A DNA stretch of 64,000 nucleotides, taken from contig SVJU01000001.1 of assembly GCA_015068825.1 (NCBI GenBank), forward strand, positions 186,001-250,000. The letters run 5' to 3'. Origin of the DNA: Oscillospiraceae bacterium (GTDB lineage Bacteria > Bacillota > Clostridia > UMGS1810). This document shows, piece after piece, positions 7,532-16,363 of the stretch. The notes beneath the pieces are model-generated. The model was not told the origin of the DNA. It ran no database searches and was given only the letters and a program-made list of their open reading frames with translations. Both the position numbers and the translations under genes were made by a program. Position 1 is the first letter of the stretch. Every line of letters starts with the position of its first letter.

Positions 7532-8605
7532 ATGAAAATAGCATCAAAGGATGCAACAAAGCTTATTACAATACTCATAGTATCAAAAATTTTATTTTCT
7601 GATATAAATATATTTGTTAAAGGCTCAATGAGCGCATCATATCTTGAAGCTATTATGTGTGCTTTGGTAAGTATTGCATTTTTTTTGATTATTTCGTGTT
7701 TTTTTAAAAAGAGTAAATGTGCTGATATATTTGAAGCAATAGAGTTTTCATTTGGAAGAAAAATAAAAATTTTTGCAGGCACATTATTTTTAATACTCAT
7801 TTTATCATATACAGCACTGATTTTAAAGCTTTATACTGATGCAATTTTAACCATTGCATATCCAAATTCGCCTGCATTTTTTGTTATGTTTTTTATAATG
7901 CTTACAATGGTGTTTTCAGCCTATGCAGGCATTGGCACAATAACAAAATTTTCGTCGGTTTGCGTAAGTGTAATGCTTACACTTCTTGCAATACTTTATA
8001 TTCTTGCATCAAAAAATATAGATATAACAAACATATTTCCTGTTTTGGGAAATGGTGCGGGCAATATTTTAATGGGTGCAAAAAACATATTTATGTATAA
8101 CGAAATTCTGTTTTTGTTTTTTATATCCGGATTTCTTGAAAAAAGGGAAGATGCACCAAAAATCGGGCTTAAAGCACTTATATATTCATCGGTTATAATT
8201 GTTGTTTCAACACTTTTTTACACACTTTGTATTCCGTATCCTGCATCAAAGCTTTTTAATATGCCACTTTTGCAACTTGCGTCATCAACAGATGTCAGCT
8301 TCTTTTTACAAAGAAGCGAGGGAATATTTTTTCTGTTGTGGATTTTTTCGTCATTTTTGTATCTTGGTGCAACATTTTATTTTTCACTGTATACATTCAA
8401 AAGAACTTTTGATTCAAGCGATATAAAAGCACTTATACCATCGTTCATTGTAACTGTTTTTTCATCAACATGGTTTTTTAAAAATACAAAGATAATAGAA
8501 AACTATTATATTATATTTACATCTTTATTTGTAATTTTTTCTTTTTTGGTACCCCTTATAGCTTATATTTTTGAAAACATAAAAAGGAGAAGAAAAAATG
8601 TATAA
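7532..8605 (+). CDS. gerAB: Spore germinant receptor subunit B (GerAB/APC-like permease)
   Basis: 357 residues with about ten hydrophobic segments, the size and layout of GerAB-type endospore germination permeases, which resemble amino-acid/polyamine transporters and hold the germinant-binding pocket in Bacillus. AYAGIGTITKFSSV and LQLASSTDVSFFLQRSEGIFFLLWIFSSF are the family stretches I recognise. Its stop overlaps the start of gerAC by 8 bases, implying coupled translation. The germinant cannot be predicted from sequence. Confidence 0.93.
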   Translation: MKIASKDATKLITILIVSKILFSDINIFVKGSMSASYLEAIMCALVSIAFFLIISCFFKKSKCADIFEAIEFSFGRKIKIFAGTLFLILILSYTALILKLYTDAILTIAYPNSPAFFVMFFIMLTMVFSAYAGIGTITKFSSVCVSVMLTLLAILYILASKNIDITNIFPVLGNGAGNILMGAKNIFMYNEILFLFFISGFLEKREDAPKIGLKALIYSSVIIVVSTLFYTLCIPYPASKLFNMPLLQLASSTDVSFFLQRSEGIFFLLWIFSSFLYLGATFYFSLYTFKRTFDSSDIKALIPSFIVTVFSSTWFFKNTKIIENYYIIFTSLFVIFSFLVPLIAYIFENIKRRRKNV

Positions 8606-9791
8606 AAAACTGATGCTGGTGCTTTTTATGTGTTTTATTTTATCGGGATGCTACGACAGAAAAGAGATAGACGATTATGCCTATGTAATAGCAATTGGTG
8701 TTGATAAGGCAGAAGGCGGAAAATATAAGTTTACTGCTTCTGTTGCAAATCCAAATGTTATTGGCGAAGCAAAAGAAAAGGCTGAAGGTGCGCTTTCAAA
8801 TATAACTGTTGAGGCGACAGACTTTTTTTCAGCAACCGAAATTATAAATTATAATCTTAGTAAAAAAATAAATTTATCACATACAAACCTTATAATATTT
8901 TCAAAATCCATTGCACAAAAAGGACTTAAAACCTTTACGGATTCATTTGTGAGAGAGCTTAAAATAAGGCCTGCAACACTTGTTGCAATAAGCGAAGATG
9001 CAACATCTTATCTTGAAAATTTAAAGCCGATTCTTGAAATAAATCCCGAAAAATATTTTAAAGAAATTTTTGATGAGGATAATGCCAATTTTTTAGAAAG
9101 TGCAACTTTGTCGGAGTTTTTTTATGCAACAAATGCTGATGAGAGAAATATAGTTTTGCCTGTTGTAAATGTTGTTGATGATAAAAATGAGAAAAAAGAT
9201 GATGCCGAGGATAAAACATATAATGAGAATGATGTTGAATTAACAAAGCTTCCTATAAAATCGGGCAATAAATCTATGATAACTGGGATTGCTTTTTTTG
9301 CTGACGATAAGCTTATTTCAACAGGAACTTATGCCGAAGATGTTTTTCATTCTTTTATATCTAAAAAAACAGGTAAAATTTCTTACACGGTAAATGTATC
9401 TGAAAAAAACGATAATCTTGTTGTGTCTATGACGGAATTTAAAAGACCAAAAATAAAGGTAAAATGCGAAAAAATACCCAAAATAAGTGTTGAGCTTTTT
9501 GTAGACTGCGAGGTGGTGTATCTGCCTGAGGGAATTTCAAAAAGTAAGGATAGTGAAAAAATTTCAAAAATAGTGCAGGATGATTTAAATAAAAATATTA
9601 AACTTTATCTTGAAAAGACATCAAAAACTTTAAAATGCGACATAGAAAATTTTTCTAAATATGCAAAAAGAAATTTTTTAACATACAAAGACTGGCAGGC
9701 ATACAACTGGAAGGAAAAATATAAAAACGCTGACTTTTTTGTTGATGCCGAGGTAAATGTGGTAAAATTCGGGATACTTGAAAATGACTGA
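8598..9791 (+). CDS. gerAC: Spore germinant receptor subunit C lipoprotein (Ger(x)C)
   Basis: 397 residues. A lipoprotein signal (residues 1-17) ends in LSGC with the lipidated Cys at 18, followed by YDRKEIDDYAYVIAIGVDKAEGG, the typical start of Ger(x)C proteins. LSHTNLIIFSKSIAQKGL (near 95) and the C-terminal region ending in KDWQAYNWKEKYKNADFFVDAEVNV are conserved. An acidic insertion (about 190-215) is probably a loop. The protein is expected on the outer face of the spore inner membrane. Confidence 0.94.
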   Translation: MYKKLMLVLFMCFILSGCYDRKEIDDYAYVIAIGVDKAEGGKYKFTASVANPNVIGEAKEKAEGALSNITVEATDFFSATEIINYNLSKKINLSHTNLIIFSKSIAQKGLKTFTDSFVRELKIRPATLVAISEDATSYLENLKPILEINPEKYFKEIFDEDNANFLESATLSEFFYATNADERNIVLPVVNVVDDKNEKKDDAEDKTYNENDVELTKLPIKSGNKSMITGIAFFADDKLISTGTYAEDVFHSFISKKTGKISYTVNVSEKNDNLVVSMTEFKRPKIKVKCEKIPKISVELFVDCEVVYLPEGISKSKDSEKISKIVQDDLNKNIKLYLEKTSKTLKCDIENFSKYAKRNFLTYKDWQAYNWKEKYKNADFFVDAEVNVVKFGILEND

Positions 9792-9809
9792 TTTAAAGAA
9801 GGTGATACT

Positions 9810-9974
9810 TTGACAAATTTTATATATTTTCTTGTTGTGTTTTTAACCTCTGTTTATACAATAAGTTACGGCGTTTTTGAATGGAAGGAAAATAAAAGAG
9901 TGAGTGCAGTTGCAGCTTTTTTAATTAGTATATGCTCTGTTTTGCTTCCGTTTATAAGAATAGCATTAGGATAA
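9810..9974 (+). CDS. Small two-helix membrane protein of the gerA operon (GerD-type fourth subunit)
   Basis: A 54-residue reading frame starts with TTG at 9810, preceded by AAGAAGGTGA (9796-9805), and ends at 9974. It encodes two hydrophobic helices (about 4-20 and 33-53) joined by a short charged turn (EWKENKR). It lies 18 bases after gerAC, and the operon terminator comes directly after its stop. Some Bacillus and Clostridium gerA-type operons carry a fourth gene for a 55-80 residue protein with two membrane segments that modulates receptor activity. Position, size and topology fit this; sequence similarity could not be tested. Confidence 0.7.
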   Translation: MTNFIYFLVVFLTSVYTISYGVFEWKENKRVSAVAAFLISICSVLLPFIRIALG

Positions 9975-10005
9975 AAAAAGCAACCTTTTAAAAAGGTTGC
10001 TTTTT
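9975..10005. terminator. Bidirectional terminator between the gerA operon and the aldose epimerase gene
   Basis: AAAAAGCAACCTTTT and its complement form a long stem flanked by A and T runs. It overlaps the last codon of the small membrane-protein gene. Confidence 0.85.
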
Positions 10006-10008
10006 AAA

Positions 10009-10863
10009 TTACTTTTCAAATGTAATTGTGTGAACGTTTTCTTTTGTTTCGCCAACTTCAAGTGATGTAATATGGTATTTCTTTGTAAAATCGTAATCAG
10101 AGTCAATGTTGTCAGGGTGGCTTGACCATGGCTCAATACAAATGTATTTTGCACCGGGTTTGGTCCATAGCATCAAAACATCAAAGCCAGTAAAATCAAC
10201 AGTTACTCTTTTTGATGAATTTCTGTGAGTTAAAGTAACTTTGTTTGATTTAACATCTTTAAACACAAGTGCGTCAACCTTAAAATAATCGTATTTTAAA
10301 GGGAGTGTGTTTGAGTTTTCTATAACAGGCACTTTATCGTAGGTTAATAAATTTCCGTCAAGAACATAAGCGCCAAGTGTTTCGTTTTGTTCAAAAACCA
10401 CATCATAGTTTTCTATGCCGTCTTCGCAAAGATAGCCTTCATGACCGCCAACTGCATAATACATTTTAATATCCGATTTGTTTGTAACTTTGTATTTTGC
10501 CGAAAGGGTGTTTTTATCAAGAGTGTAAATAACTCTTAATTCGTAGTCAAATGGATACTGTGCTTTTGTTTCTTTAGTTGGTGTGTAAAGAAAAGTTACA
10601 TTTGTATCATCACTTTTTTCAACTTTGAATGTTTCAAAACGAATAAATCCGTGTTTTTGAAGGGTATATTCTTTTCCATACATTAAATATTTATCATCTT
10701 TTAAACCGCCGCAGATAGGGAACATTATTGGAGCGTGCATAGGCCATACATCCGGGTCGGCAGTCCACATAAATTCATCGCCATTAGTGTTTTTTACACT
10801 ATGTATTTCTGCGCCGACTTCGCTAATAAGTACTGTTAAAAAATCATTTTTTAAAGTTACCAC
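10009..10863 (-). CDS. Aldose 1-epimerase family protein (LacX-like)
   Basis: 284 residues of the galactose-mutarotase-like beta-sandwich. The start (LKNDFLTVLISEVGAEIHSVKN) and EFMWTADPDVWPMHAPIMFPICGGL match the LacX/YihR group of aldose epimerase-like proteins. GFIRFETF, VGGHEGY (candidate catalytic His) and WTKPGAKYICIEPWSS (candidate substrate-binding Trp and Glu) are in the expected order. Proteins of this group act on unknown sugars or sugar phosphates. It stands alone, with terminators on either side, so the context gives no substrate. Confidence 0.85.
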   Translation of the reverse strand: MVTLKNDFLTVLISEVGAEIHSVKNTNGDEFMWTADPDVWPMHAPIMFPICGGLKDDKYLMYGKEYTLQKHGFIRFETFKVEKSDDTNVTFLYTPTKETKAQYPFDYELRVIYTLDKNTLSAKYKVTNKSDIKMYYAVGGHEGYLCEDGIENYDVVFEQNETLGAYVLDGNLLTYDKVPVIENSNTLPLKYDYFKVDALVFKDVKSNKVTLTHRNSSKRVTVDFTGFDVLMLWTKPGAKYICIEPWSSHPDNIDSDYDFTKKYHITSLEVGETKENVHTITFEK

Positions 10864-10922
10864 TTAAAATTACCACCTTTATATTAATATGTGTTACTTA
10901 AAATTTTACCATAAATTTTTAA

Positions 10923-10956
10923 AAAAGCAAGGATAAATTTAATATCCTTGCTTTTT
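10923..10956 (-). terminator. Terminator of the GerMN lipoprotein gene
   Basis: AAAAGCAAGGATA and TATCCTTGCTTTT pair around a short A/T loop directly after the GerMN stop codon (minus strand), with a T run in the direction of transcription. Confidence 0.8.
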
Positions 10957-10964
10957 ATATGTTT

Positions 10965-11861
10965 TTATTTTGCTATTGCATCTGCATCTCTTGAAAATGG
11001 TTCGCCAAATTCCATATGTTTAAATATTTCAAGTTTATTTCCTTCAACCAAAAACTGAACTTTTTCTACATTTTCAAGCTCTGTTAATGAATTTACAATT
11101 GAATAAACTGTTAAATATTCGCCTGCAGACCCGCCGTTATGCTTTGTTACAAAATCCTGCGAGAAATTTACAAAACAAATGCTGTCTTTTGTTTCAATGC
11201 TTAAAAGCTTTGTTCCATCAGGAATAGTAGAAAGTAAAGCTTTGTTTTCCGGTCCTTTTATAAGCTCTGTTACAATAGTTTTTTCAAGACTGTTGTCTAT
11301 AAGCGGAGCATTTCTTACCTCGGGTACAACATACATTGCAGCTTCATCCGAAAAATATAAGGTTACATTTTCGTATTTTGCTATATTTTCGGTAGGAGTA
11401 GTTATAAGGCTGTCTTTTGAAATTTCGCCAACACTCTCACCGGATGAATTTAAAAGCTCTGTACCGCCTATAAAAATTTTGATTCTGTTTATACCTTCAA
11501 TTTCAAACACAGTTTTTGCTATTGAATGTCTTGCAAGAAGCTCGTCGTGTGCAGAAAGAGTTTTATATTCGGATGAAAAATCAAGATTTACAAGATCGCC
11601 TTCTTTAGTGCTGCTAAGAAGCTTTGTTCCTTTTGGAATAATTCTTACAAGCGGCAGGTCTGAAGGACCTTTTAAAAGTTCATCCAGTATAGTATCAACA
11701 TTTACATTTCCTTTATATGTTCTTGTTTCTGTTTTAAGTTCTGTTTTTTCGGCATTTGAGAAGTAAAGTTTTATGTTCTTCTGTGTATTGTTTGCACAAC
11801 CGAAAAGTGTAATAAAAGACAAAACAAGAATCATACCAATTAAACACAAATTTTTTTTCAT
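10965..11861 (-). CDS. GerMN-domain lipoprotein (two GerMN domains)
   Basis: 298 residues. A lipoprotein signal ends in LFGC with Cys22. Two tandem copies of the GerMN domain follow (about 28-150 and 165-285): each has a LYFSxxE/LYFSDEA start, an ELIKGP/ELLKGP turn and an IPDGTKLLS/IPKGTKLLS strand followed by VNFSQDF/VNLDFSSEY. GerM of Bacillus has the same double-domain form and acts in sporulation and germination peptidoglycan assembly; in Clostridia similar lipoproteins sit after two-component systems, as here (response regulator, kinase, lipoprotein on the same strand). There is a 93-base gap to the kinase with a possible promoter of its own (TTGTTT-16-TATTAT). Confidence 0.88.
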   Translation of the reverse strand: MKKNLCLIGMILVLSFITLFGCANNTQKNIKLYFSNAEKTELKTETRTYKGNVNVDTILDELLKGPSDLPLVRIIPKGTKLLSSTKEGDLVNLDFSSEYKTLSAHDELLARHSIAKTVFEIEGINRIKIFIGGTELLNSSGESVGEISKDSLITTPTENIAKYENVTLYFSDEAAMYVVPEVRNAPLIDNSLEKTIVTELIKGPENKALLSTIPDGTKLLSIETKDSICFVNFSQDFVTKHNGGSAGEYLTVYSIVNSLTELENVEKVQFLVEGNKLEIFKHMEFGEPFSRDADAIAK

Positions 11862-11954
11862 TTTTGTCCCTCCGTTTCTTTTTTAGTGAAACGTATAGCA
11901 ATATAATAATACACTATTATTTTTACAAAACAATGAACTTATGTTACAAATATA

Positions 11955-13463
11955 TTAATTTTCAACATAAAGTGGAATTGATATTGTAAAGGTGCTGCCT
12001 TCGTCAAGCTTGCTTGAAACATCAATGCTTCCGCCAATCATTTCAATGCTTTCAAGTGCAATTGCAAGTCCTAAGCCTGTTCCGCCGGTTTCTCTTGCCC
12101 TTGCCTTATCAACACGGTAGAAACGGTCAAAAATTTTCTCTATTTCTTCTTCGCCAATTCCAATACCGTTATCCTGCACGGCAATAATTGCATTGTTTTC
12201 TGATTTTGTAATTCCTATTACAACCTTGCCGTTATCGGGTGTATATTTTATTGCGTTATCAATTATATTATAAATTCCCTGCCATAATTTGTCGTTATTT
12301 GCCATAATATACAAACTTTCGCAGTATGATGAATTTATTTCAATATTTTTTGCTTCTGCCAGAGGTGTAAGGTTTTTAACAATGTCCATTACAACTTCTC
12401 TTACATCAATAAACTCCATATCAAGATTAATATTTTCGCTTTTTATATTGTCAAGCTTTGTAAGATACAAAAGTTTTTCAACAATCCTGTTAAGACGGTC
12501 AACTTCGGTGTTCATATCTTTTAAAAACTCTTTGACAAATTCCATATCAATATCGGGAGTTTGAAGAATAGAATCGCTCATAAGTTTTATTGAACTAAGT
12601 GGCGTTCTAAGTTCGTGCGAGGCATCCGATACAAAATCGGCTCTTTTTTGCTCAAGCATTACAAGTTTGTCACTCATTGTGTTAAATGCTTCACCAAGCC
12701 GTGCAACCTCATCGTGACCTTTTATTTCAAGTCTTTCATCAAGTACACCGTCACTCATTTCGGTCATTTTTTTGGTAAAGTCAACAATTCTTTTGGTAAT
12801 AAGATTTGCAACAATAAAAATAAAAAGGCCAATTATAAAAGTTATTACAATAAACACAATAATAATATCTTTTGTAAGTGGAGCAATTATTTTTTCGTGT
12901 GAGTCGGTTGTGTATTGAACATTTACAGCTCCTGCTGTTTTTGATTTATCCATAGTATCCTGTATGGGAACTGCAACATCTATAAGTGTTTTGTTATGCT
13001 CGTTTTTTAAAATTTCACTGCCTTCTTTACCCTGAAGTGCAGTAATAACACTTTTTGTGCTTTGAACTGCGCCCTGATTTGTGCCAATATTAAATGAGTC
13101 AAATATGATTTCAGCCTGATTATTTGTAATTATGACTCTTGTACCAGACGGGATTTTTAATGTTTCGGATAAGAAAATTTCAAACCCCGGTGCTACACTT
13201 TTGGTATCGGTAGATATATAGTTTCTTTCGTTTGTAAGACTTGCAATCATATTTGCGGTTGCAAGAGCATCTACCTGCTCGTTTTTGTTTAAATAAGAAT
13301 TTACCGAATTTATTATGTAATAGCTGAAAATTGTAAGTGTAAGAAACATAACAAGAAAATAGGTAGGAACAAGCTTTGATGTGATTGTATCAAATTTTAT
13401 TATAAATTTATAAAATCTGCCTTTTTCTTTTTGTTTCTTATCTTTTTTATTAAGATTTAAAAT
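11955..13463 (-). CDS. Membrane sensor histidine kinase
   Basis: About 502 residues if started at an ATT at 13463. Order: membrane helix, extracytoplasmic sensor region (about 55-195), second helix (about 198-222), HAMP, HisKA with SDASHELRTPLSSIK (phospho-His about 283), then the ATPase domain with N box NDKLWQGIYNIIDNAIKY, G1 DNGIGI, F box FDRFYRV and G2 GGTGLGLAI. The first ATG in this frame is at 13349, in the middle of the first membrane helix, and would cut off a conserved-looking N-terminus (KFDTITSKLVPTYFLV). No ATG, GTG or TTG occurs between that and the stop at 13487. GGGGAG at 13478-13473 stands 9 bases before the ATT. It overlaps the response regulator gene. The ligand is unknown. 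Confidence 0.85.
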   Translation of the reverse strand: MLNLNKKDKKQKEKGRFYKFIIKFDTITSKLVPTYFLVMFLTLTIFSYYIINSVNSYLNKNEQVDALATANMIASLTNERNYISTDTKSVAPGFEIFLSETLKIPSGTRVIITNNQAEIIFDSFNIGTNQGAVQSTKSVITALQGKEGSEILKNEHNKTLIDVAVPIQDTMDKSKTAGAVNVQYTTDSHEKIIAPLTKDIIIVFIVITFIIGLFIFIVANLITKRIVDFTKKMTEMSDGVLDERLEIKGHDEVARLGEAFNTMSDKLVMLEQKRADFVSDASHELRTPLSSIKLMSDSILQTPDIDMEFVKEFLKDMNTEVDRLNRIVEKLLYLTKLDNIKSENINLDMEFIDVREVVMDIVKNLTPLAEAKNIEINSSYCESLYIMANNDKLWQGIYNIIDNAIKYTPDNGKVVIGITKSENNAIIAVQDNGIGIGEEEIEKIFDRFYRVDKARARETGGTGLGLAIALESIEMIGGSIDVSSKLDEGSTFTISIPLYVEN

Positions 13464-14124
13464 AGTAACCAGCTCCCCATTTTGTCATAATGTATTTTGG
13501 TTCTGCACTGTTAGGTTCTATTTTTTCTCTCAGGCGTCTGATGTGAACATCAACAGTTCTTGCATCGCCCGGATAATCATATCCCCAGATAAGGTCAAGG
13601 AGATTATCACGCGAATAAACCTTTTCAGGATTAGATAAAAATAAATCCATAAGGTCAAATTCTTTTGATGTAAGGTCAATACTCACATCGTCTATAATAA
13701 TTTTTCTCTGATTGTAATCTAATGTAATCTGTCCGTAAGATATTTTTGACTTATCGGTATTTACAGGGGTTGTACGCCTTAAAATCGCTTTAACTCTTGC
13801 TTTTAGTTCAAGAATGTTAAAAGGTTTTGTAAGATAATCATCTGCGCCGTATTCAAGACCTATAATTTTGTCCATATCATCAGCTTTTGCAGTAAGCATA
13901 ATAATAGGCACACTTGAAAACTCTCTTATTTTCTGGCATACTGTTATGCCGTCTATTTTTGGAAGCATTAAATCAAGTATGATAAGGTCAATATTTTTGT
14001 CGTGTGCAAGTTTTAGCGCTTCTTCGCCGTCGTATGCAGCATCTACAGTGTATCCATCCTGCTCAAAATTAAATCTCATTCCTTTTACAAGAAGCTTTTC
14101 GTCGTCAACAATAAGTATTTTCAT
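13450..14124 (-). CDS. OmpR/PhoB-family response regulator
   Basis: 224 residues. Receiver domain with the acidic pair D7-D8, phospho-acceptor D51 (LIILDLMLPKIDG), Thr in IIMLTAKA and Lys in YLTKPF; then the winged-helix DNA-binding domain (about 125-224) with SKEFDLMDLFLSNPEKVYSRDNLLDLIWGYDYPGDARTVDVHIRRLREKI, the PhoB-type recognition helix. It is the first gene of the regulator-kinase-GerMN unit and overlaps the kinase reading frame by 14 bases if the ATT start is right. The layout recalls WalR/PhoP-type systems but no target sites were found. Confidence 0.93.
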   Translation of the reverse strand: MKILIVDDEKLLVKGMRFNFEQDGYTVDAAYDGEEALKLAHDKNIDLIILDLMLPKIDGITVCQKIREFSSVPIIMLTAKADDMDKIIGLEYGADDYLTKPFNILELKARVKAILRRTTPVNTDKSKISYGQITLDYNQRKIIIDDVSIDLTSKEFDLMDLFLSNPEKVYSRDNLLDLIWGYDYPGDARTVDVHIRRLREKIEPNSAEPKYIMTKWGAGYYFKS

Positions 14125-14198
14125 TGCTTTTTCTCCTTAAAGAGTAAATTTATATGTTTAATTTATATGAAATTAATAAACACAATATATTTAGTTTA

Positions 14199-14226
14199 AG
14201 TATATCACATATTTTTTTAAAGTCAA
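14199..14226 (-). promoter_or_regulatory. Promoter of the two-component system
   Basis: On the minus strand TTGACT (14226-14221) and TATACT (14204-14199) are separated by 16 bases, with TGA before the -10. The -35 directly abuts the stop codon of the YkuS-like gene. Confidence 0.55.
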
Positions 14227-14472
14227 TTAAAAAAGAGGTGAATAAAGTTTTGAAGTTAAAATTCTTTCAATATCTTGATTTGTTTTGTTATAGGCGTTTA
14301 CCATAAGAATACTTTTATTTGTGTTTGAAGATGAATTATATAATGATAAATTTTCTTTTCGTAAATATATGAAAGCGTCAATAAAAGAAAAATTCATATC
14401 AACAACACAAAAACCTTTTGATAAAAGATAATTTTTAATATTATCAAGACCGTTTTCTACTGCTACAAACAA
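14227..14472 (-). CDS. YkuS (UPF0180) family protein
   Basis: 81 residues when started at the TTG at 14472. FVAVENGLDNIKNYLLSKGFCVVDMN at the N-terminus and SILMVNAYNKTNQDIERILTSKL at the C-terminus match the small YkuS/UPF0180 fold (a GLxNVxxxLxxKGYxVV start and a xxxINAxGxTxxEIxxxV end). Function unknown. GGGAG (minus strand, 14486-14482) lies 9 bases before the TTG; an ATG at 14481 directly abuts it and is less likely. A longer form to 14553 would run back through the rnhA terminator and is rejected. Its ribosome-binding site lies within the terminator hairpin of rnhA. Confidence 0.65.
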   Translation of the reverse strand: MFVAVENGLDNIKNYLLSKGFCVVDMNFSFIDAFIYLRKENLSLYNSSSNTNKSILMVNAYNKTNQDIERILTSKLYSPLF

Positions 14473-14473
14473 A

Positions 14474-14515
14474 AAAATCATCTCCCTAAAAGTAGTTTTT
14501 ACAGGAAATGATTTT
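14474..14515 (-). terminator. rnhA terminator that contains the downstream ribosome-binding site
   Basis: On the minus strand AAAATCATTTCC pairs with GGGAGATGATTTT (one or two G-T pairs) followed by a T run. The 3' arm holds the GGGAG of the YkuS-like gene and the T run ends in its TTG start codon. Confidence 0.65.
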
Positions 14516-14524
14516 CTATTCTTT

Positions 14525-15004
14525 TTATTCTTCCAAAGTAAATCCTTCATCAACCAAAAGATTATCTTTTAAAATTGCACTTGTTGCAAGGTCGTCGCAT
14601 CTTTCATTTTCTATATGCCCTGCATGACCTTTAACCCATACAAATTCTACCTCGTGAATATCCAAAAGTTCTAAAAGCCGCGAAAAAAGGTCGATGTTTT
14701 TAGCTTTTTCTTTTCCGCTTTTTTTCCAGTTGTTGTTTTTCCATTTTTTTACCCAGCCTAAATTTATTGAATCAACAAGATATTTTGAATCACTATACAG
14801 CGTAACAGAGCATTTTTCCTTTAATGCTTCAAGCCCTTTTATAGCGGCAAGGATTTCCATACGGTTGTTAGTGGTATTTATAAAGCCCTCGGATATTTCT
14901 TTTGTAATGCCGTTAAAATTAAGTATTACACCATATCCGCCTTTTCCGGGATTGCCACTGCATGCGCCGTCTGTATAAATTTGTACCTTTTTTAAATTAC
15001 TCAC
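14525..15004 (-). CDS. rnhA: Ribonuclease HI
   Basis: 159 residues, the standard bacterial size. Degrades the RNA of RNA-DNA hybrids. Catalytic residues are all seen: D12 ([11 protein letters not shown]), E50 (NNRMEI), D72 ([12 protein letters not shown]) and D137 (ENERCDDLA), with H127 in VKGHAGH. The basic handle region [21 protein letters not shown] (83-103) is present, as in the E. coli type. It overlaps the 3' end of trmFO by 8 bases, so the two are co-transcribed. Confidence 0.96.
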   Translation of the reverse strand: MSNLKKVQIYTDGACSGNPGKGGYGVILNFNGITKEISEGFINTTNNRMEILAAIKGLEALKEKCSVTLYSDSKYLVDSINLGWVKKWKNNNWKKSGKEKAKNIDLFSRLLELLDIHEVEFVWVKGHAGHIENERCDDLATSAILKDNLLVDEGFTLEE

Positions 15005-16310
15005 TTAAAATATCCTCCATTTTAAATGCGTTTATTATATCAAGTGCACGAAGTGCAATTTTTTTGTTTTTCTCTTTTTTCTTTCTTATTCTTTCTTCCA
15101 AAGAATCCATAATACCAAAGTTTACATTCATAGGCTGAAAATTATCAACAGTAGGATTGCTCACATAATTTGCAAGTGATCCGATTGCAGTTTTTGAGCC
15201 TAAATCAACCATTTCTTTGCCTTTTAAAAGGCATAGCATATTAATACCAGCCATAAGGCCTGATGCAGCTGATTCAACATAACCTTCAACGCCTGTAATC
15301 TGACCTGCAAAGAATATTTTTTCATTCTTTTTGGTTTGATAGTATTTATTCAAAAGTTTTGGCGAATTGATAAAAGTGTTTCGGTGCATAACACCATAAC
15401 GCAAAAATTCGGCATTTTCAAGTCCTGGAATAAGAGAAAAAACTCTTTTTTGCTCGCCAAATTTTAAATGAGTCTGAAAGCCTACAATGTTGTACATAGT
15501 AGCATCTTTATTATCCTGCCTTAACTGAACAACTGCATAAGGAAGCTTTCCGTCCTTTGGATTTTCAAGTCCAACGGGTTTTAAAGGTCCAAAAAGCATA
15601 GTCTGCTCACCTCGTTTTGCCATTTGCTCAATAGGCATACAGCCTTCAAAAACAGAGCCTTTTTCAAAACCGTGAACCTCGGCACACTCGGCATTTATAA
15701 GTTCTGTATAGAATTTATCGTATTCTTCTTTTGACATAGGGCAGTTTATATAATCTGCATCGCCTTTTCCATATCGTGCGGCTTTATATGCCTTTTGCAT
15801 ATCAATGCTTTCATAAGAGACTATTGGTGCGGCGGCATCGTAAAAATGAAGGTATTCGTCACCAAAAAAGTTTTTGATGTTATCGTAAAGAACACCGCTT
15901 GTTAATGGTCCTGTGGCAACTATTGTATAATCGCCTGTATCAAAATCCAAAATTTCTTTGTTCATTACTGTGATGTTTTCCATGGATTGTATTTTTTCTG
16001 TAACAAGCTTTGAAAAACCTTCTCTGTCAACCGCTAAAGCTCCTCCGGCAGGAACTTTTGTTTTATCGGCACACTCCATTATAAGTGAGCCTAAACGACG
16101 CATTTCTTCTTTTAAAAGACCAACTGCATTTTCTATATTGCCAGCTCTTAGTGAATTACTGCATACAAGCTCACACATATAAGGTATTTTATGAGCAGGT
16201 GAGTATTTTTTTGGTTTCATTTCAAATAAATTAACTTTTATACCGCCTTTTGCAAGTGTATATGCTGCCTCACATCCTGCAAGACCTGCACCGATTACAT
16301 TAACTGTCAT
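14997..16310 (-). CDS. trmFO: Methylenetetrahydrofolate-tRNA (uracil-54-C5)-methyltransferase
   Basis: 437 residues. The FAD/folate-dependent enzyme that makes ribothymidine at position 54 of tRNA in most Firmicutes. N-terminal dinucleotide fold with [19 protein letters not shown], then [23 protein letters not shown], the long C-terminal [20 protein letters not shown] and [24 protein letters not shown] are diagnostic and shared with GidA (MnmG) relatives. It follows topA, as in Bacillus (topA-trmFO), with a 53-base gap that holds a hairpin. Confidence 0.96.
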   Translation of the reverse strand: MTVNVIGAGLAGCEAAYTLAKGGIKVNLFEMKPKKYSPAHKIPYMCELVCSNSLRAGNIENAVGLLKEEMRRLGSLIMECADKTKVPAGGALAVDREGFSKLVTEKIQSMENITVMNKEILDFDTGDYTIVATGPLTSGVLYDNIKNFFGDEYLHFYDAAAPIVSYESIDMQKAYKAARYGKGDADYINCPMSKEEYDKFYTELINAECAEVHGFEKGSVFEGCMPIEQMAKRGEQTMLFGPLKPVGLENPKDGKLPYAVVQLRQDNKDATMYNIVGFQTHLKFGEQKRVFSLIPGLENAEFLRYGVMHRNTFINSPKLLNKYYQTKKNEKIFFAGQITGVEGYVESAASGLMAGINMLCLLKGKEMVDLGSKTAIGSLANYVSNPTVDNFQPMNVNFGIMDSLEERIRKKKEKNKKIALRALDIINAFKMEDILSE

Positions 16311-16334
16311 ATTTTTTCTCCATATATTTTAATT

Positions 16335-16360
16335 AAAGGGCGGATTTAGGACCGCCCTTT
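16335..16360 (-). terminator. Hairpin between topA and trmFO
   Basis: AAAGGGCGG and CCGCCCTTT form a strong 9-pair stem 3 bases after the topA stop. The following minus-strand bases are TTTAATTAAAA, a poor T tract, so it may be a leaky terminator or mRNA-end stabiliser rather than a full stop. Confidence 0.55.
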
Positions 16361-16363
16361 GAA

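Noticed and set aside
14473..14553. 27-codon N-terminal extension of the YkuS-like protein
   Set aside because: It overlaps the rnhA gene and its terminator; the family starts at the FVAVENGL region.
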